A stretch of DNA of 64,000 nt from Dysidea avara (lineage: Eukaryota; Porifera; Demospongiae; Dictyoceratida; Dysideidae). A model generated the notes under the pieces. It made no database searches. It saw nothing but the letters and a program-made list of their open reading frames with translations, and had not been told where the DNA came from. The position numbers and the translations under genes are program-made. Shown here piece by piece: positions 10,882 to 22,299 of the stretch. Within the stretch, counting starts at the first letter, position 1; each line of letters begins with the position of its first letter. Where the stretch lies: assembly GCF_963678975.1 (NCBI RefSeq), contig NC_089277.1, positions 18,600,257-18,664,256 of the forward strand. The letters are read 5' to 3'.

Positions 10882-13414
10882 CACAGTCACACACACACAC
10901 ACACACAGAGTCACAGTCACAGTCACACAGAGTCACAGTCACAGTCACACACGCCCACACACACGTATGTGCACACACACACACGCACGCACGCACGCAC
11001 GCACGCACACACTTATAGTCCAGCATGTATAATAAAACAAGTAGCTATAGCACACACCTTGCATGGTATCTTCTCTTGTCTGCATTGACAAATATGTCAA
11101 CTGGATCACCAACAGCAAATCTGTGAGTACAAACACAAAATTAATGAAATACCCTATGAAAGCTACATTCCTGTACAGAGACATACACACGCCTTTATGC
11201 ATGGCAAAATTAATACTAAACTTTACACTTTAAATTTGTTTTGACAATTTGTTTGTGTGCTTTTGTCTACACAATTATACCTCGGACACTGTGGGACCCA
11301 TTTTTGCTGCAATATGAAGGTTTTCCTTTTTAAGATGTAAAAATGTATAAAGTCATACCTGTTGGGACCAAAATATTTGCCTTACATATTATGCCCTTAA
11401 CTCGGGAGATTTGTTAAGAGAGACTTTAAACTACACTGGAATCACCAAACACTCTAATTGAACAATCATGTGCTGGACAAGTACAATGCTTACATAGGTC
11501 ACATAACACACAGTCAGTTTACTTACTGTTTTGACCCGACTGCATAAGATCCTATGTGTTCAATATATTTGCTATCTCGTGATGGCTTCTGTACATGAAG
11601 CACCTGACAGTATACAATGGTAATCATATAATAATATGAAGGGATGTGTAATAATGGACGACAATATCTTTTAAAAACTGTCATGATATAATAATGAAAT
11701 ATGTGATACTGGGTCTGCAAGAGAGACAGTGCAATGCATGCATAGCTGGGAATCAGAAATGTCACATTGAAATTCTGTAGATAAAAACAATTACTTGATC
11801 TCCAAGTGGCTAAGGAGGGAGCCATATACATTGTAGCCTAGGTTTTGCAACTCCCTTGATCTGCATTCAACCTACTCTCTTAAAACAGCATGACTTCTCA
11901 TATTACATTATTGCACAGTCTTAGTAACAATCTCTTTTCCGTATGCATACACATATGTGTAGTGAAGATTCATACGTATGTATATAAAACCATCTATGGA
12001 ACTCAAAAAAGCTCACTAGGTGTTGATCTAATTGTAGTGTCCCAAAATGTGGTACTTCTACACAAACCTCTTTGCTTCTGTAAACCTCCACATGACCAAA
12101 ACACAACAAAAAAAAATCCCTTTCAAAAGTGGGTGAAGGATAAAAGTTTCCAACTCAAAATTTTGGATTGTGACAATCTGTACTCTCACAAAGTATGTGT
12201 AAGGTATCATATTCTAAAAAATAACAATCTGTGCTGCTAAACTCACATTAAACTCAATTGTTTGGTCACCATCAACTTTTTTGATCATCCCTGTGTCTGA
12301 AGGCTGTCCTCCTATCACAGTTACATAAGAATTCAGACCAGCAAGAAATACAGTGCAACCTCTCTTCTTATTAGAAGGGTGTTATACAAATGACAGTTTG
12401 GCAAGACCAATGCTATGTGAATCAGCATGGCAAATAGCATAGCACATGAAAATACCATGCTGCCATAACTAAACAACAATGTGTAATGGCTAATACCCTA
12501 CTATAAATAAATCAACAAGAAGGCTACTGAAACCATGCCAACATGCACGTACTCTGCATGGTACATGAATGTCCCCCTCACTGTAACATACATGTTGCAT
12601 GATACACGCACCTCACATACAAGGAGCACTCATGTTACAGTAAACATTCATGGAGGTTGCATGGTACATGCACAATATTTCAAGCTGGGTACATATATGG
12701 TACAGACTCAGCTTTTCTACTGTAGGTCTACAAGGAGGCCACTGAAAACATGTGTAGCAAGGTGTCAGAAACTTGTGTATAATGCACCTATAAATATAAC
12801 CAAGAGTTCGTAATAAAAAAATATTACAGTGAAACCTCTGTATTAAGGATACCTTGGGATGTAATAATGATCAAGGTGTCCTGATTTCCAGGTCAGTTTA
12901 CATGCTAAGTGATAATTTGCTCATTTCAAGTGTCCTGGTTAACAGGTTCCACTGTATCTTTTATTATGAACTCTTGATGTTATGCCCCGCCTACCCTAGG
13001 TCTGACATAAGGTGGGGATTTGTAGGATATTTTTCACCCGAATTCGTCCTCAGGTTAGGAATGAATGAATGATTCTCCAGGGTGTGACATTGACCTCACA
13101 TTTGATAGAAGCATAACATTAAAACTGTACACCAAGCACCCAATAAAAGCTTAGTTGTATACAATAAATTAAATATAATCCAACTGACCTCCTTGGGGAT
13201 GCATTACAGTTTGATCTACAACAATAACATGGCGACTTTCTCCTTGGAATTCCATTAAACGCACACCAGTGACCTTAGCTTTACATTCACACAGCTCGGT
13301 GTCTGTATAATACAAATGCTCCGTGACGAAATCGTCCTTTGCTCCATCCGATAAGGTTACGTTCTTGGAAAAGTCCTGTGAAAGGGGACCACTGACTACT
13401 GCTGCTGAAGCCAT
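3948..13414 (-). CDS. AlaX-type alanyl-tRNA editing protein (nine exons, C-terminus missing)
   Basis: Exons in coding order are 13414-13189, 12311-12247, 11603-11527, 11120-11058, 9700-9628, 5705-5675, 5313-5234, 4431-4395 and 4030-3948. Together they total 735 nt, exactly 245 codons, with compatible phases at every junction. AlaX-family enzymes hydrolyse Ser- or Gly-mischarged tRNA-Ala in trans. Visible hallmarks are the [12 protein letters not shown] motif split across exons 1 and 2, the zinc-ligand HSAGHLLD motif in exon 5, [15 protein letters not shown] across tiny exon 6 (31 bp) and exon 7, and CPCGGTHV (second zinc-ligand pair) in exon 9. The start MASAAVV at 13414 is chosen by family length. 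An upstream in-frame ATG at 13558 would add 48 residues rich in Arg and hydrophobics, resembling a mitochondrial leader. The family's usual last 10-20 residues after KMKK were not found. The intron between exons 5 and 4 carries a large CA satellite. Confidence 0.9.
4099..4270. mobile_element. Mariner-like MITE (TA target, CAGTG ends)
   Basis: Inverted termini CAGTGAAACCTG and CAGGTTCCACTG are each flanked by TA. The 172-bp element has no coding capacity. Internal AAGGCCACC-type repeats recur in related fragments at about 15590-15850, 42130-42250 and 57540-57600. It lies in the last identified AlaX intron. Confidence 0.7.
4614..5109. mobile_element. hAT-like MITE, copy 1
   Basis: Inverted termini TAGGACTGGGAC and GTCCCAGTCCTA bound a 496-bp element. 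The flanking octamers TTGCATAC and TTACATAC match at 7 of 8 positions, consistent with an aged hAT 8-bp target duplication. It is closely related to the copy at 14701-15264 along its whole length, including the same internal blocks. Confidence 0.75.
5925..6122. mobile_element. Foldback MITE, about 200 bp
   Basis: The left arm (starting near GCAATGTCATCTCC) and the right arm (ending near GACGATGTTGC) are imperfect reverse complements over about 60 bp. They include the shared inner blocks AATTAAAGGG and TGGCACC. There is no coding capacity. It sits in the 3.9-kb AlaX intron between exons 5 and 6. Confidence 0.6.
6619..6884. mobile_element. Foldback MITE with 7-bp target duplication
   Basis: The perfect inverted termini CTAGTCTCGTGCCCAGACCC and its complement continue inward for about 30 bp. 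TGATATA is directly repeated outside both ends (6612-6618 and 6885-6891). The 266-bp interior is non-coding. The open frame overlapping the right end is an artefact of this element. Confidence 0.78.
7220..7600 (+). repeat. Retroposon-like repeat, copy 1
   Basis: This segment (TACTAGGTTCTGGCTGGC near the start, GTGTATGTACTTGGTTGTAT near the end, then an AATA-rich tail) recurs at 8060-8600 with substitutions and indels. The A/T-rich microsatellite tail after the shared 3' block suggests a SINE or LINE 3' end inserted in the plus direction. Confidence 0.55.
8060..8600 (+). repeat. Retroposon-like repeat, copy 2
   Basis: Second copy of the 7220-7600 sequence in the same orientation, with extra internal sequence. 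It has the same 3' block followed by an AATAAT-type tail at about 8578-8612. Either a local tandem duplication or two insertions of one family would explain the pair. Confidence 0.55.
10020..11012. repeat. Compound CA satellite, about 1 kb
   Basis: The array mixes pure (CA)n runs with higher-order units. CACGTATGAACACACACGCA-like units recur in 10020-10375. GAGTCACAGTCACA units recur between 10405 and 10950, along with CGCCCACACACACGTATG blocks, and a (GCAC)n run ends the array. All long open frames here (His-Thr or Cys-Val repeats on either strand) are artefacts. The array lies in the AlaX intron between exons 5 and 4, so the sense-strand transcript would be UG-rich. Confidence 0.95.
12827..12954. 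mobile_element. Mariner-like MITE (TA target), 128 bp
   Basis: Inverted termini CAGTGAAACCTCT and GGTTCCACTG are flanked by TA on each side. It is the same family as 4099-4270. It sits in AlaX intron 1. Confidence 0.65.
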
Positions 13415-13790
13415 CCGTACACTACGCATGCGTAAAACACCACTTGCGATACGCCCTATCAAGATTTGCTTCTGCTGTTGGCAACCAATTCGGTAACTTT
13501 TCACAAGACAAACTGCTTTTTCTAGTTTTGGGATTCGAGCAAGTAAACGTCTCAGCATCGAAAGTTCACATCAGATGTTCGGTAATGGAACTCCGGAACA
13601 CACTTCCGTATTCTAAATACCCTACTTAGAAGCAAAAGCCAAAACATTTGTAGCCTCCTCAATAATTCATTTAGTAGTTCACGTGGGTAAACAATTTACA
13701 TGTAAACGGACATAATATATGCATGCCATGTGTGTATACTGTATTTGTGTATGGGAATAGCTTGTGTTTGGTTAAGTGTAGTATCATCCA

Positions 13791-16700
13791 TCATTCATCG
13801 TCATCAAAGCTGTCATCATCGCTGTCTCTACTAGGACCACCGACGGCACCCTTTTCTTCTGGTATAGACTTTACTGTTCCAGGGTTTCGGGATGTCTGCC
13901 CATTTGATACTGTACCCCGTCTGTTTTTGTCAACCTGTACAAGTAAAGAGTGTTGCATGCAAATTTGAGAGTGACTTGATACAACTTACAGCAGCTTCCT
14001 CGATGGCTTTGATCCACACTAGCATTTCGTCTTTAGTGCTTGCTTGTATTGGGTAGTCTTTACCTGTGTGTTGCCATTACAATACAGTAAACCAAGCCAG
14101 CAACATCATATTTATAATAGTGTCCTGGTATCATACACACGCATATGTACAAGGTAAACTACGTACCTTCTGCTGTCCAGCAAGTAAAAACATGTAGATG
14201 TTTTTGTAGAGTATCTGCAAGACGATAGATCAATAGTGACAAGTGTGAATGATTACTCACAAATGCACAGTACCCACACACACGCACACACAGCACACTG
14301 ACAGATGAACACACACCTTCCTTAACCGTACACCCAAATAACGGGATGACACCAAGTGGTCTACCGTCCTACACACATAGCAAAAAAAAGATTACAAATG
14401 TATACACACATTGCATATGTACCCAATATGTTAAAAAAACTAGTCTTCCTAAGCTGTGAGTATACACAAAACATGGTCACTTCAAATACATTGTAGAATA
14501 CTAATATAACTACTAATGCATGACATGTGATGGCTCAGAAAAATTCAGGGTGTTGTATCACTGGTAGGCAAACACAGCACAGGACTTGTACCAGCTTGAA
14601 GAAAACTGATGTCCAGACACATTGAAGAAAATTAGGATAAAGAAATAAGGAACAACTAAAAACGTAGAGATGAAATTTGTATACACAACAAAGTGCAAAG
14701 TAGGGCTGGGACGAATATTGAAATTTACCTTCGAATATTCGCTAATAAAATGTTCGAACATTCGAAGCTTTGGTGTTAGCTTCAAGTTGTAGGTTTTCTT
14801 GTATTTATGCACATCCTTCTTAGGTTTTATCTTTCTAAACCTATTTAATAAGTTTGTAAGCATTTGGAAAGTACATAGCAGCAGTACTGAATGACACGAT
14901 CGATAGATTGGAAATGGGCGTGTCCACTATACTGCAATCATGCACAGGTAAACACCAAGTAATAGCTAAAAGTATGTTTTCCATGCATTATCTATCACTT
15001 TATAAGGTGTTTTAAGGCTGCAACTATGGTAGCAAGCTGAACAGCGATGGTATAAAAGTGGACGTGGCACACGAAGATCGATCGCGAAGAGACGAACATT
15101 GATCATGCAAGAGGAATAAGCAGCTGCAATAAAGATAACGACGTTTATTTATAATTCTTTCGTAGACTATGAGTGCATTACAAAGCTTCGAAGGATACTT
15201 TTATAATTCGAAGTTTACTTAACCTTCGAACACACGAATCATTCGAAGCTTCGTCCCAGCCCTAGTGCAAAGTGATGAAACAAATTTGGTGTACGTACAA
15301 TTGGTAAATTCAACAAATCAAGTACCGTATTACTCGGTTAAACCTCACGGTAGTGCTGAGCAACATACTGACTATTTCGCCACACTGTGGTATCTTTCAT
15401 GGTGTTTACTACCTTATTCAAACTCAACTACCACTCGATGCTTGAAAACATGTTTAAACCCTTATTTTCAAAATCAATTACAGCACCACACAAGTGCAAC
15501 TACTATTGAAGGTGTAGTGTTTAACCAAGGAAATACACAAAAATTTATGCCATGGTTTATATACTCAGTGAGCCTAACTTAGTACAGTGAAATTTCACTC
15601 AGCAGCCACCCCATTACCACAACCATTTAAAATAAAAATATATAAAGACTGCCTCATTGTAATGACCATGTGGTCTCGATGACCTCATTGAATAAGAACA
15701 TCTTATAGTGACCATGTTAAGTAGGTTTCAGTGATCCCATTAATAAGACCACCTCACCATGTCAAGTAGATCCCAAGGTATACTTCATGACCTATGACCT
15801 CCTTAATAAAACCACTTTGTTATGAAGACCAAACGAAATTAAAGTTTGGCTCCAAAGCTAGCCCTAGACTAGAGGAGTCACTGTGTACAACTACACACTC
15901 CACATGCTCAACTTGTACACAATACTAGTTACACTACATTGGATATGTCCTCCTACCTCCTACAGTTATTCTATCATGTGTTAACCCTATCATGTATGTA
16001 GTAACCATTCAAACAGTTGTTAGTAGAAGTTGCTAAAGAGACCATACCTTGTGAGGTTGCCAATTATACATACACCACATTTGAAGGGTTTCTAAGAGGC
16101 CTGCTTTTATTTCAAGTGTGTATGTTAGTATTAATCAAGTTATCAACACTAATTGAATTCACTCACAAAGGATTATAATTTAATAATGAACCCTATAACC
16201 ATGAAAGTCCACACACTTGTATAAATTTTGATAACCTCTATGACCATTAGAAACAATTTGCTAACACCACATTATACCATGAATAATATGGTTGATAAAA
16301 TGGTACTAACTACCAAAGCATTGAAGAACATCTCTGCTGCCAGGCCGCCTAGAGAAAGTAGCTCTTCCACACCATTATTCTACATCCAGTGCTTTGATCG
16401 GCCATATCCCCATCATGCTTAGTTCCACGGTGCTAAACTAAACACGTTATTGTCATTTGACTCAGCATGTGATGGCGATTTGAATGGCATACAAAAAAGA
16501 TCATGCTACTACAAAATGGATTCCTGATAAACAGTATACAAAACCACATGGTGAAGACAATGTCACCTGTTCATGACTTCACATCATAACTACTCTTTTG
16601 TGTAGAACAAAACTGTTTAAATACCACTGTAATAAATAAAATCACCTAAAAGTTTATGTTAACAATAATCTGTGTTCACTTGACAGAAGGACTAGTGTTT

Positions 16701-19091
16701 ATTTATAATACAAACCTAAAATAATTAATTAGTTAACTTAAATATGTAATGTGTCAAAAAAATACTACCAGTGATGGTCGCTAAACTGAACAATAACTGT
16801 CACACAACATGGTCATGATTGCATTCACGGTGCACTGGAGCTTAAAGAAGAGGATTTATAAGGAAGATGGATTTTATGACTCAACAACCACAAAACCACT
16901 GCTCAACAATACAACACTTAGACACCAGACCATGACATGACAGTGTTGGAGTAGACTTAACACCAGTATATGAATCTAGATGGTGGACCAACACACAGAT
17001 GGACAATTTTTATCTTGATAACTCCTGTAATATGGCCATCTAGAAGTGTCCTCAATAGCGAGGCAAGTACACTGGTCTAAATTTATGCACATACATCATG
17101 CCAAAATGGAATCACGGAGAAGCCATTTAATTATCAAGGTTAAAACGTTTCAAAGTCCTTTCAATAATGGTCCACTGTACAGTCCATAATTATGTCACAC
17201 ACCAATTAAAATAGACAAAACAATGTTTCGAATGAAGTGCTCCACACCATACCACACGTACAACAACCATTAGTATATGTTAAGTGCAATGTGGACCTCC
17301 AGAATCAACTTGAATAACCCACTCAAGGTGTGTATAAAAGCTATCTTAGACAGATTACCCAACTGCAGTAATGTCAATATCACTCAACAGTGAAGCTCTA
17401 TCCCCAAGATTCAGTTACGCAATGTGTAAACAATCACTCTATAGTCTATACACAGCCTGTCTTACTTTACTATATGTGCAATTCAATCTGGCATCAACCC
17501 ATAACAAGGCAATACAAACACAATATCTATTCACCACCAAGGACAAAATTACGAACAAAACAAGACTACCAAATGTTTCTACATAATAAAAATTTCTTCA
17601 AGAGGATTCCAACAGTGACAAAAATTAATGGACAAAGAGCACTGAACCATAAGCATGTTCTACCCATACACAACCATATAAAAAACAGATGTCATCCTAA
17701 ATGAAGGAGAGGTGATCCTAGCATGTACGTCATACCTAAAAAATCTACAGCTTAGTAATTTTGGCCAAAACAATCGGTTGGAAAGTTAGGAAAAAACAAC
17801 AGAGTTTGTCTTGTTTTACCAGATTAAATCCTTCAAACACATTACAAATGACAAAAATAATATATTTGATGGGCTGAAAAATGGGTTTGTCAGGTCAGAG
17901 CTCCCAATCGCAATACTCTTACAACAGTTTAAAACTGTAGAGCAAGGCATATCACAAGTAATGATAACTATAGCAGCAACAGGATATTGTAAGCTGGTTT
18001 ATGACTAGATAAAGGCTCTAAGAATATATCTAAACTTCAATAATAAATCTCAAACAAAAGCTCTAAATGTGCCACACTAATTCCTATAGAATAAAGCAGC
18101 TTATAGTACGTGTACCTTACGGGAAAGTGCACCAGTACATGATCAAACACAGGAATACTTAATATGCTTCTCATTTTCTGCTGTTGGCCATGCACATATT
18201 TAAAGGAGACAGTGTGGGTGCATAACAATGACCATCACCTTTAGAAGTACAGACAGATTGTGTCTGCATGGAGAAGTTATCCAACAAGGTATGACAAAAT
18301 ATACAAGGGATATCTTAGCTTATCATGTGTAAGTACAAGGCAACTTCTATGGGGCAGACGATCTACGGTTGTGCAGTGTGTTGTGGTTGTGCAGTGTGTT
18401 GTGGTTGTGCAGTGTGTTGTGGTTGTGCAGTGTGTTGTGTGTGTAGTGTAGTGTGCATGTCTGTGTATAAACATTGCTGGTTACCTGGAATAATGCACTG
18501 CACTGTCATCTCTACAACAATTTCTTGACACCATGTACCTGTGTCATGTTATAGGGTTTTAAACACATTACTAAATTTCTATACAGGCATAAAGGAATTC
18601 CAATATTCACTTCTGTCATTGTTTTTCACACACAGATGACGTTTTCCATTGCATGCCTCATTTAAACAATAAAGCATCTTCTAATGGACCATTTTGTGTC
18701 ACAAGGAAACAACTAAATGCTTTCAATAATTTTAAAATATCCGATTAACTGAATAAGGCACTGCTCACAATACTGAGAAACTCAGGGTGATATCCTAGCA
18801 CCAAGAACAATGTCTGCTTTGACTTTACACATGTGTGAAACTACAAACAAAGACAATCACCTCGATTCCTCATTGTTTCAATAGATACAATGCATGAACA
18901 ACCTATACATGTCTGTTTCAACTCACTTCTTTAGACTTGTAGTAATAAATTCCTTCTGTAGTAAGAACAAACCATCTGTCCAGCCAGTTTCTTCTTACGT
19001 GGCCTTTCTTTTTCAGATATCCGACTTTCAAAACATCCCCCAGTTGTTTGACGATCAAATCATTCGATAAGGTTCGTTTCTTTTTTAACAT
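13791..19091 (-). CDS. Small PH-domain protein, 160 residues, five exons
   Basis: Exons in coding order are 19091-18927, 14368-14317, 14214-14167, 14063-13990 and 13934-13791. They total 483 nt, 160 codons plus stop, and all phases match. The start MLKKKRTLSNDLIV at 19091 has GCC before the ATG. The pleckstrin-homology fold covers roughly residues 20-112. VGYLKKKGHVRRNWLDRWFV is the classic beta1-beta2 phosphoinositide-binding segment with its basic cluster. The domain ends in the WIKAIEEAA C-terminal helix with the invariant Trp. The pattern most resembles SWAP70/DEF6-type PH domains, but their EF-hand and coiled-coil parts are absent. The tail is polar and ends in the acidic DSDDDSFDDDE. 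Membrane recruitment is the likely role; ligand and partners are unknown. The AlaX gene begins 230-380 bp downstream on the same strand. Confidence 0.85.
14701..15264. mobile_element. hAT-like MITE, copy 2, with perfect 8-bp target duplication
   Basis: Inverted termini TAGGGCTGGGACGAA and its complement bound a 564-bp element inside PH-gene intron 1. The octamer GTGCAAAG is repeated exactly on both flanks, diagnostic of hAT-class insertion. There is no transposase. The interior contains short palindromic TTCGAA-rich blocks. Confidence 0.85.
15265..18926. other. PH-gene intron 1 remainder
   Basis: No gene is seen. About 15590-15850 holds decayed copies of the CCACC/AATAAGACC repeat related to the TA-flanked MITEs. 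A run of four 18-bp repeats is at 18367-18438. Open frames at 17371-17704 and 17811-18008 show no domain or splice context. Confidence 0.5.
18367..18438. repeat. 18-bp tandem repeat, four exact copies
   Basis: GGTTGTGCAGTGTGTTGT is repeated four times with no mismatch, then decays into GT-rich sequence. Frames across it on either strand are artefacts. Confidence 0.9.
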
Positions 19092-19736
19092 GGCACCAAA
19101 GTGTGACTCCTTTTCAAATGATATCCAGCGGGTAGCTTTAAATCAGTTCACGGTGGGAGGCGATACACTGCTGCCGAACCCAATCTGTCTTCGTAAGGAT
19201 GAGGCGCTAAACTTCCTGAGATACACTCGAGCTTTGAAAGACCAAGCCCCTGTTTGTCTACGCGCAGGTGGCACTGAACTCAAATATTTTACGATAGCCG
19301 AAATTAAATTTGTAAAGTAGTCGACTGCCGCACCAATCTTTTTTGAGCTAGTTAATTTATGAAACCTACAAGGGGGTGTTACGTATGTACGCGCTGTAGG
19401 ATCTGTGACGTAGCGACGATATTGCAGTACTCTTCGATTGTGGGTCAGAAGTTTTGACCGTTGACTTGGCACGAATTTGGTGGCCTTGACCTTTGACTTA
19501 GACTTTGATCGCGGTCGCAGGTGAGTTCCTGTATGTCACCCCCTTGCATGGATTTACAGACTACACATACCACCTACAATTAAGGATTGTCATCAACATC
19601 AGCGCCCTGAAGTGCCCAATACCTACTGACTTCTTAGTTACACACATGCACCAGCACGATATTAAACCATAGATAGTATATACTATCTATAGTTTTTATA
19701 TACTAGCTATCTATGATTAAACCGAGGCGGCAGGGA

Positions 19737-20013
19737 GTAGTCACTACCAGTAGAACCATTTGCGACCGGGGTCAAGATTTTTGATTAACGAAAATGCACT
19801 TTGATCGTTTGATTTCATTACAAAAGGTACCTTGATCCCTTGACAATCTAGCATAGAAGCCCCGTAAATTCTCGGTTTGCTTAAAAGTTTGCTTTCTAAG
19901 GTACTTGATCATCCTTTTTAGGACGTCTTGATCGTGTAAAATAACGTCTTGATCGTTTGATTCAATTGTGATCCCGGTCGCAAATGGTTCTACAGGAGTA
20001 TTGGTAGTGACCA
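19737..20013. mobile_element. Foldback MITE, about 277 bp
   Basis: The inverted ends share GTAGTCACTACC-like sequence followed by GAACCATTTGCGACCGG, with a small insertion in the right arm. The interior contains repeated TTGATCGTTTGATT blocks (near 19802, 19927 and 19949). Frames within it are non-genic. Confidence 0.6.
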
Positions 20014-21127
20014 CCCCTTGCTCTACTCCTTGTGCCCTACTCAGTAGGAGCATATGCATTTGTCCTTGCATTTGCGAGATTACCAGCACTTGGATCAGAT
20101 GCAACATCAGTAAGGCCCTAGGAGAACGTGACGGCTGGACTCAGTCTTCAGTAGAACTGAATTAGTGATGTTCAGTACTTGGGCCACCCAGCTTAGACTA
20201 CTAAAGTCTGTCATTGCAGTTCAGCTCAGATTTTCTTGTTAGGTAGCTACAGCAATGTTCAACAGTAGTTAATAGACTTGTATGTTTTATTAAGAATAAA
20301 ATAACTTCAGTTTGACTTTGGGGCTTTCTGCTGGATTCAGTATATCCGACATTAATGATTTCAATGAATCAGTCACTTTGTGGAGACATCAAAACATAGT
20401 ATTAACATGCTTAGCTCACTGAACTGAATCACAAGTTTGCTACAAGGATCGAGTCATTTTACTCAGTGCAATAAAAATTAGAAATGTCATAATAAATGGA
20501 TTACGGAGATAGTGGAGCATTTTAGTGCTGACAAGTGACAATGAATGGGAAACATTCTTACTAGCAAAGTGTGTAGCTGCAATGTCTGCATAAAGCTTTA
20601 GCTTTTCTGTGGCTGAAGTTGGTAATAGCTAAGATTCAAAATTTACCTTTCGTAGCCTTAAGATGTTCAAATGGCATTAGATGGTCCAAATTTTTGCTAT
20701 GATCAGTTTTGTTACGGAAATAAGTTAAAGTGTCGGTATATTTCACTTTTCCATTACCTATAGCCTTCGTATTGACATTTATTGACCCATGAATGTCAGG
20801 ATATAATGACAATATTCATAGTTCAGAGCTGCACAATGCATCCTCACCATTGTCCAACCTGCACACATGGAGGATAGAGTGGTAAAATATACACCCGCCA
20901 TCCATATATATATATATCATTCATACAGAATGTACAAGTAATAGAGCAATACATGTTGAGGCTTACCATATTTGAAAATTTTGATTTAAGAAAAAAATTG
21001 ATGAATCCCCACATTAATTTATCAACTCCTTATTTGTCAAAATTGATAAGTACTTAACGACCTGGCTGTGCTTTTTTTTCAATGTTTAATTTTGTCAGTG
21101 TGGATTCATCAGCTTTTTCTTCCTCTC
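20014..21127. other. Intergenic region, nothing recognised
   Basis: AT-rich sequence without recognisable exons. A short TA microsatellite lies near 20905-20918. Confidence 0.5.
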
Positions 21128-22067
21128 CAGTGTTGGGGCAACAATTACTTTTTGAAAGTAGCTCATTTACGTAGCTACTATTACTTGCAACTAAAACTAT
21201 TTAATTACAGTTACATATTACCCATAAAAATAATAAAGTAACTATAACAATATTACATTATGTGTCCACAGCTTAAGAACGTGTGCAACTATATATATAT
21301 CATGTGACATGACTGCATGCATTCGGTTGGAATCTTGGTTAGGCCCCTATTCGGTGATTATTAGTTTCTCATCCAGCCTTTCTAATTATTATGATGCGGG
21401 CGGGAGGGTATTACCATTATACCATTATTTTATAATATTAACACTCTGATGTACAGACCTTGTCCAAATTGTCTTTCTTACTTACTACAAACATTTCCTT
21501 CACCAGCTGATTCTACTTTTCGTGATCGCCAGCTGTTTTTCGACAGTCAGCGGAAAGTCTGCTTTGATGAAGTCGATAGAGCACGATTGCAATTGGCACT
21601 GCAGCAATTTGCTAAGGAAAACAACAGTTCTCCTGGTGATATATAGCGCATTGTAGCGTTCATCAACAAAAATTATAACAGTTTGGTATCACGTGTTCTT
21701 CTGAGCATGCGCAGAGTAAATAATGGCTTACCATGCGGTAGCTTAAGAAGGATGCGGGCGGTGGATGAGAAACTAATAATCACCAAATAGGGGCCTTATA
21801 TTGTATTCAAGAGAAAGAAATTTGTCAATAAGCTTCATTTATTAACTCAAGGTGGTGTTCATTACTTCATTGTGACTAGGCGTTACTCAGTGGATTAGTA
21901 ACTTCGTTAATTACATTCGTTAGGCAGTAAATTCATTACTTAAGTAACATGTTACATTCTTAAGTAAAGTAACTTGAGTTACATTACTAGCTTTATGGCA
22001 TATTCCGTTATATTAGTTACCATGAATAGTAATAATAGCTATTACGTAATGCGTTACCCTAACATTG
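21128..22067. mobile_element. hAT-type element interrupted by a Harbinger-like element
   Basis: The outer ends CAGTGTTGGGGCAAC and the complement of CAATGTTAGGGTAAC form diverged inverted termini. Both sub-terminal regions are rich in GTTAC/GTAAC blocks (about 21145-21250 and 21870-22060). The middle is occupied by the separate element 21342-21795. No transposase is visible. A flanking duplication is not clear. Confidence 0.5.
21342..21795. mobile_element. PIF/Harbinger-like non-autonomous element with an internal open frame
   Basis: 34-bp inverted termini (GGCCCCTATTCGGTGATTAT and continuing) differ at one position between ends. They are flanked by the 3-bp duplication TTA (21339-21341 and 21796-21798), the usual PIF/Harbinger target. 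The interior carries a 65-codon frame at 21449-21646 beginning MYRPCPNCLSYLLQTFPSP, with ordinary-looking amino-acid composition. It may be a captured gene fragment or a chance frame. Confidence 0.75.
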
Positions 22068-22299
22068 GGTACCTCATGCATGCTACCTCACAGGTCCTCT
22101 GTTTCTGGTTGAACATAATGAATGAATACATATGAATTAGTTGTTCTACTCTCATAGGCTATACAGTGCTTGTATGGAAATAGTATACATAATTTAATAT
22201 CACGATGATAAATTCATATAATAATTATGCTATATAATCTCAATTATGCAGGGTACAGCAGTGTAAACAGTACATGATTTGATAAGCATACTGAATAAA

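Noticed and set aside
10013-11088. Several long open frames of His-Thr or Cys-Val repeats
   Set aside because: They are translations of the CA/GT satellite in every frame, without codon bias or splice context.
19090-19320. 76-codon plus-strand frame from MAPKCDSFSND, divergent from the PH gene
   Set aside because: It overlaps the PH start codon on the opposite strand, has no recognised domain and no splice context. It may be open by chance in a promoter region; weak evidence for a tiny divergent gene remains.
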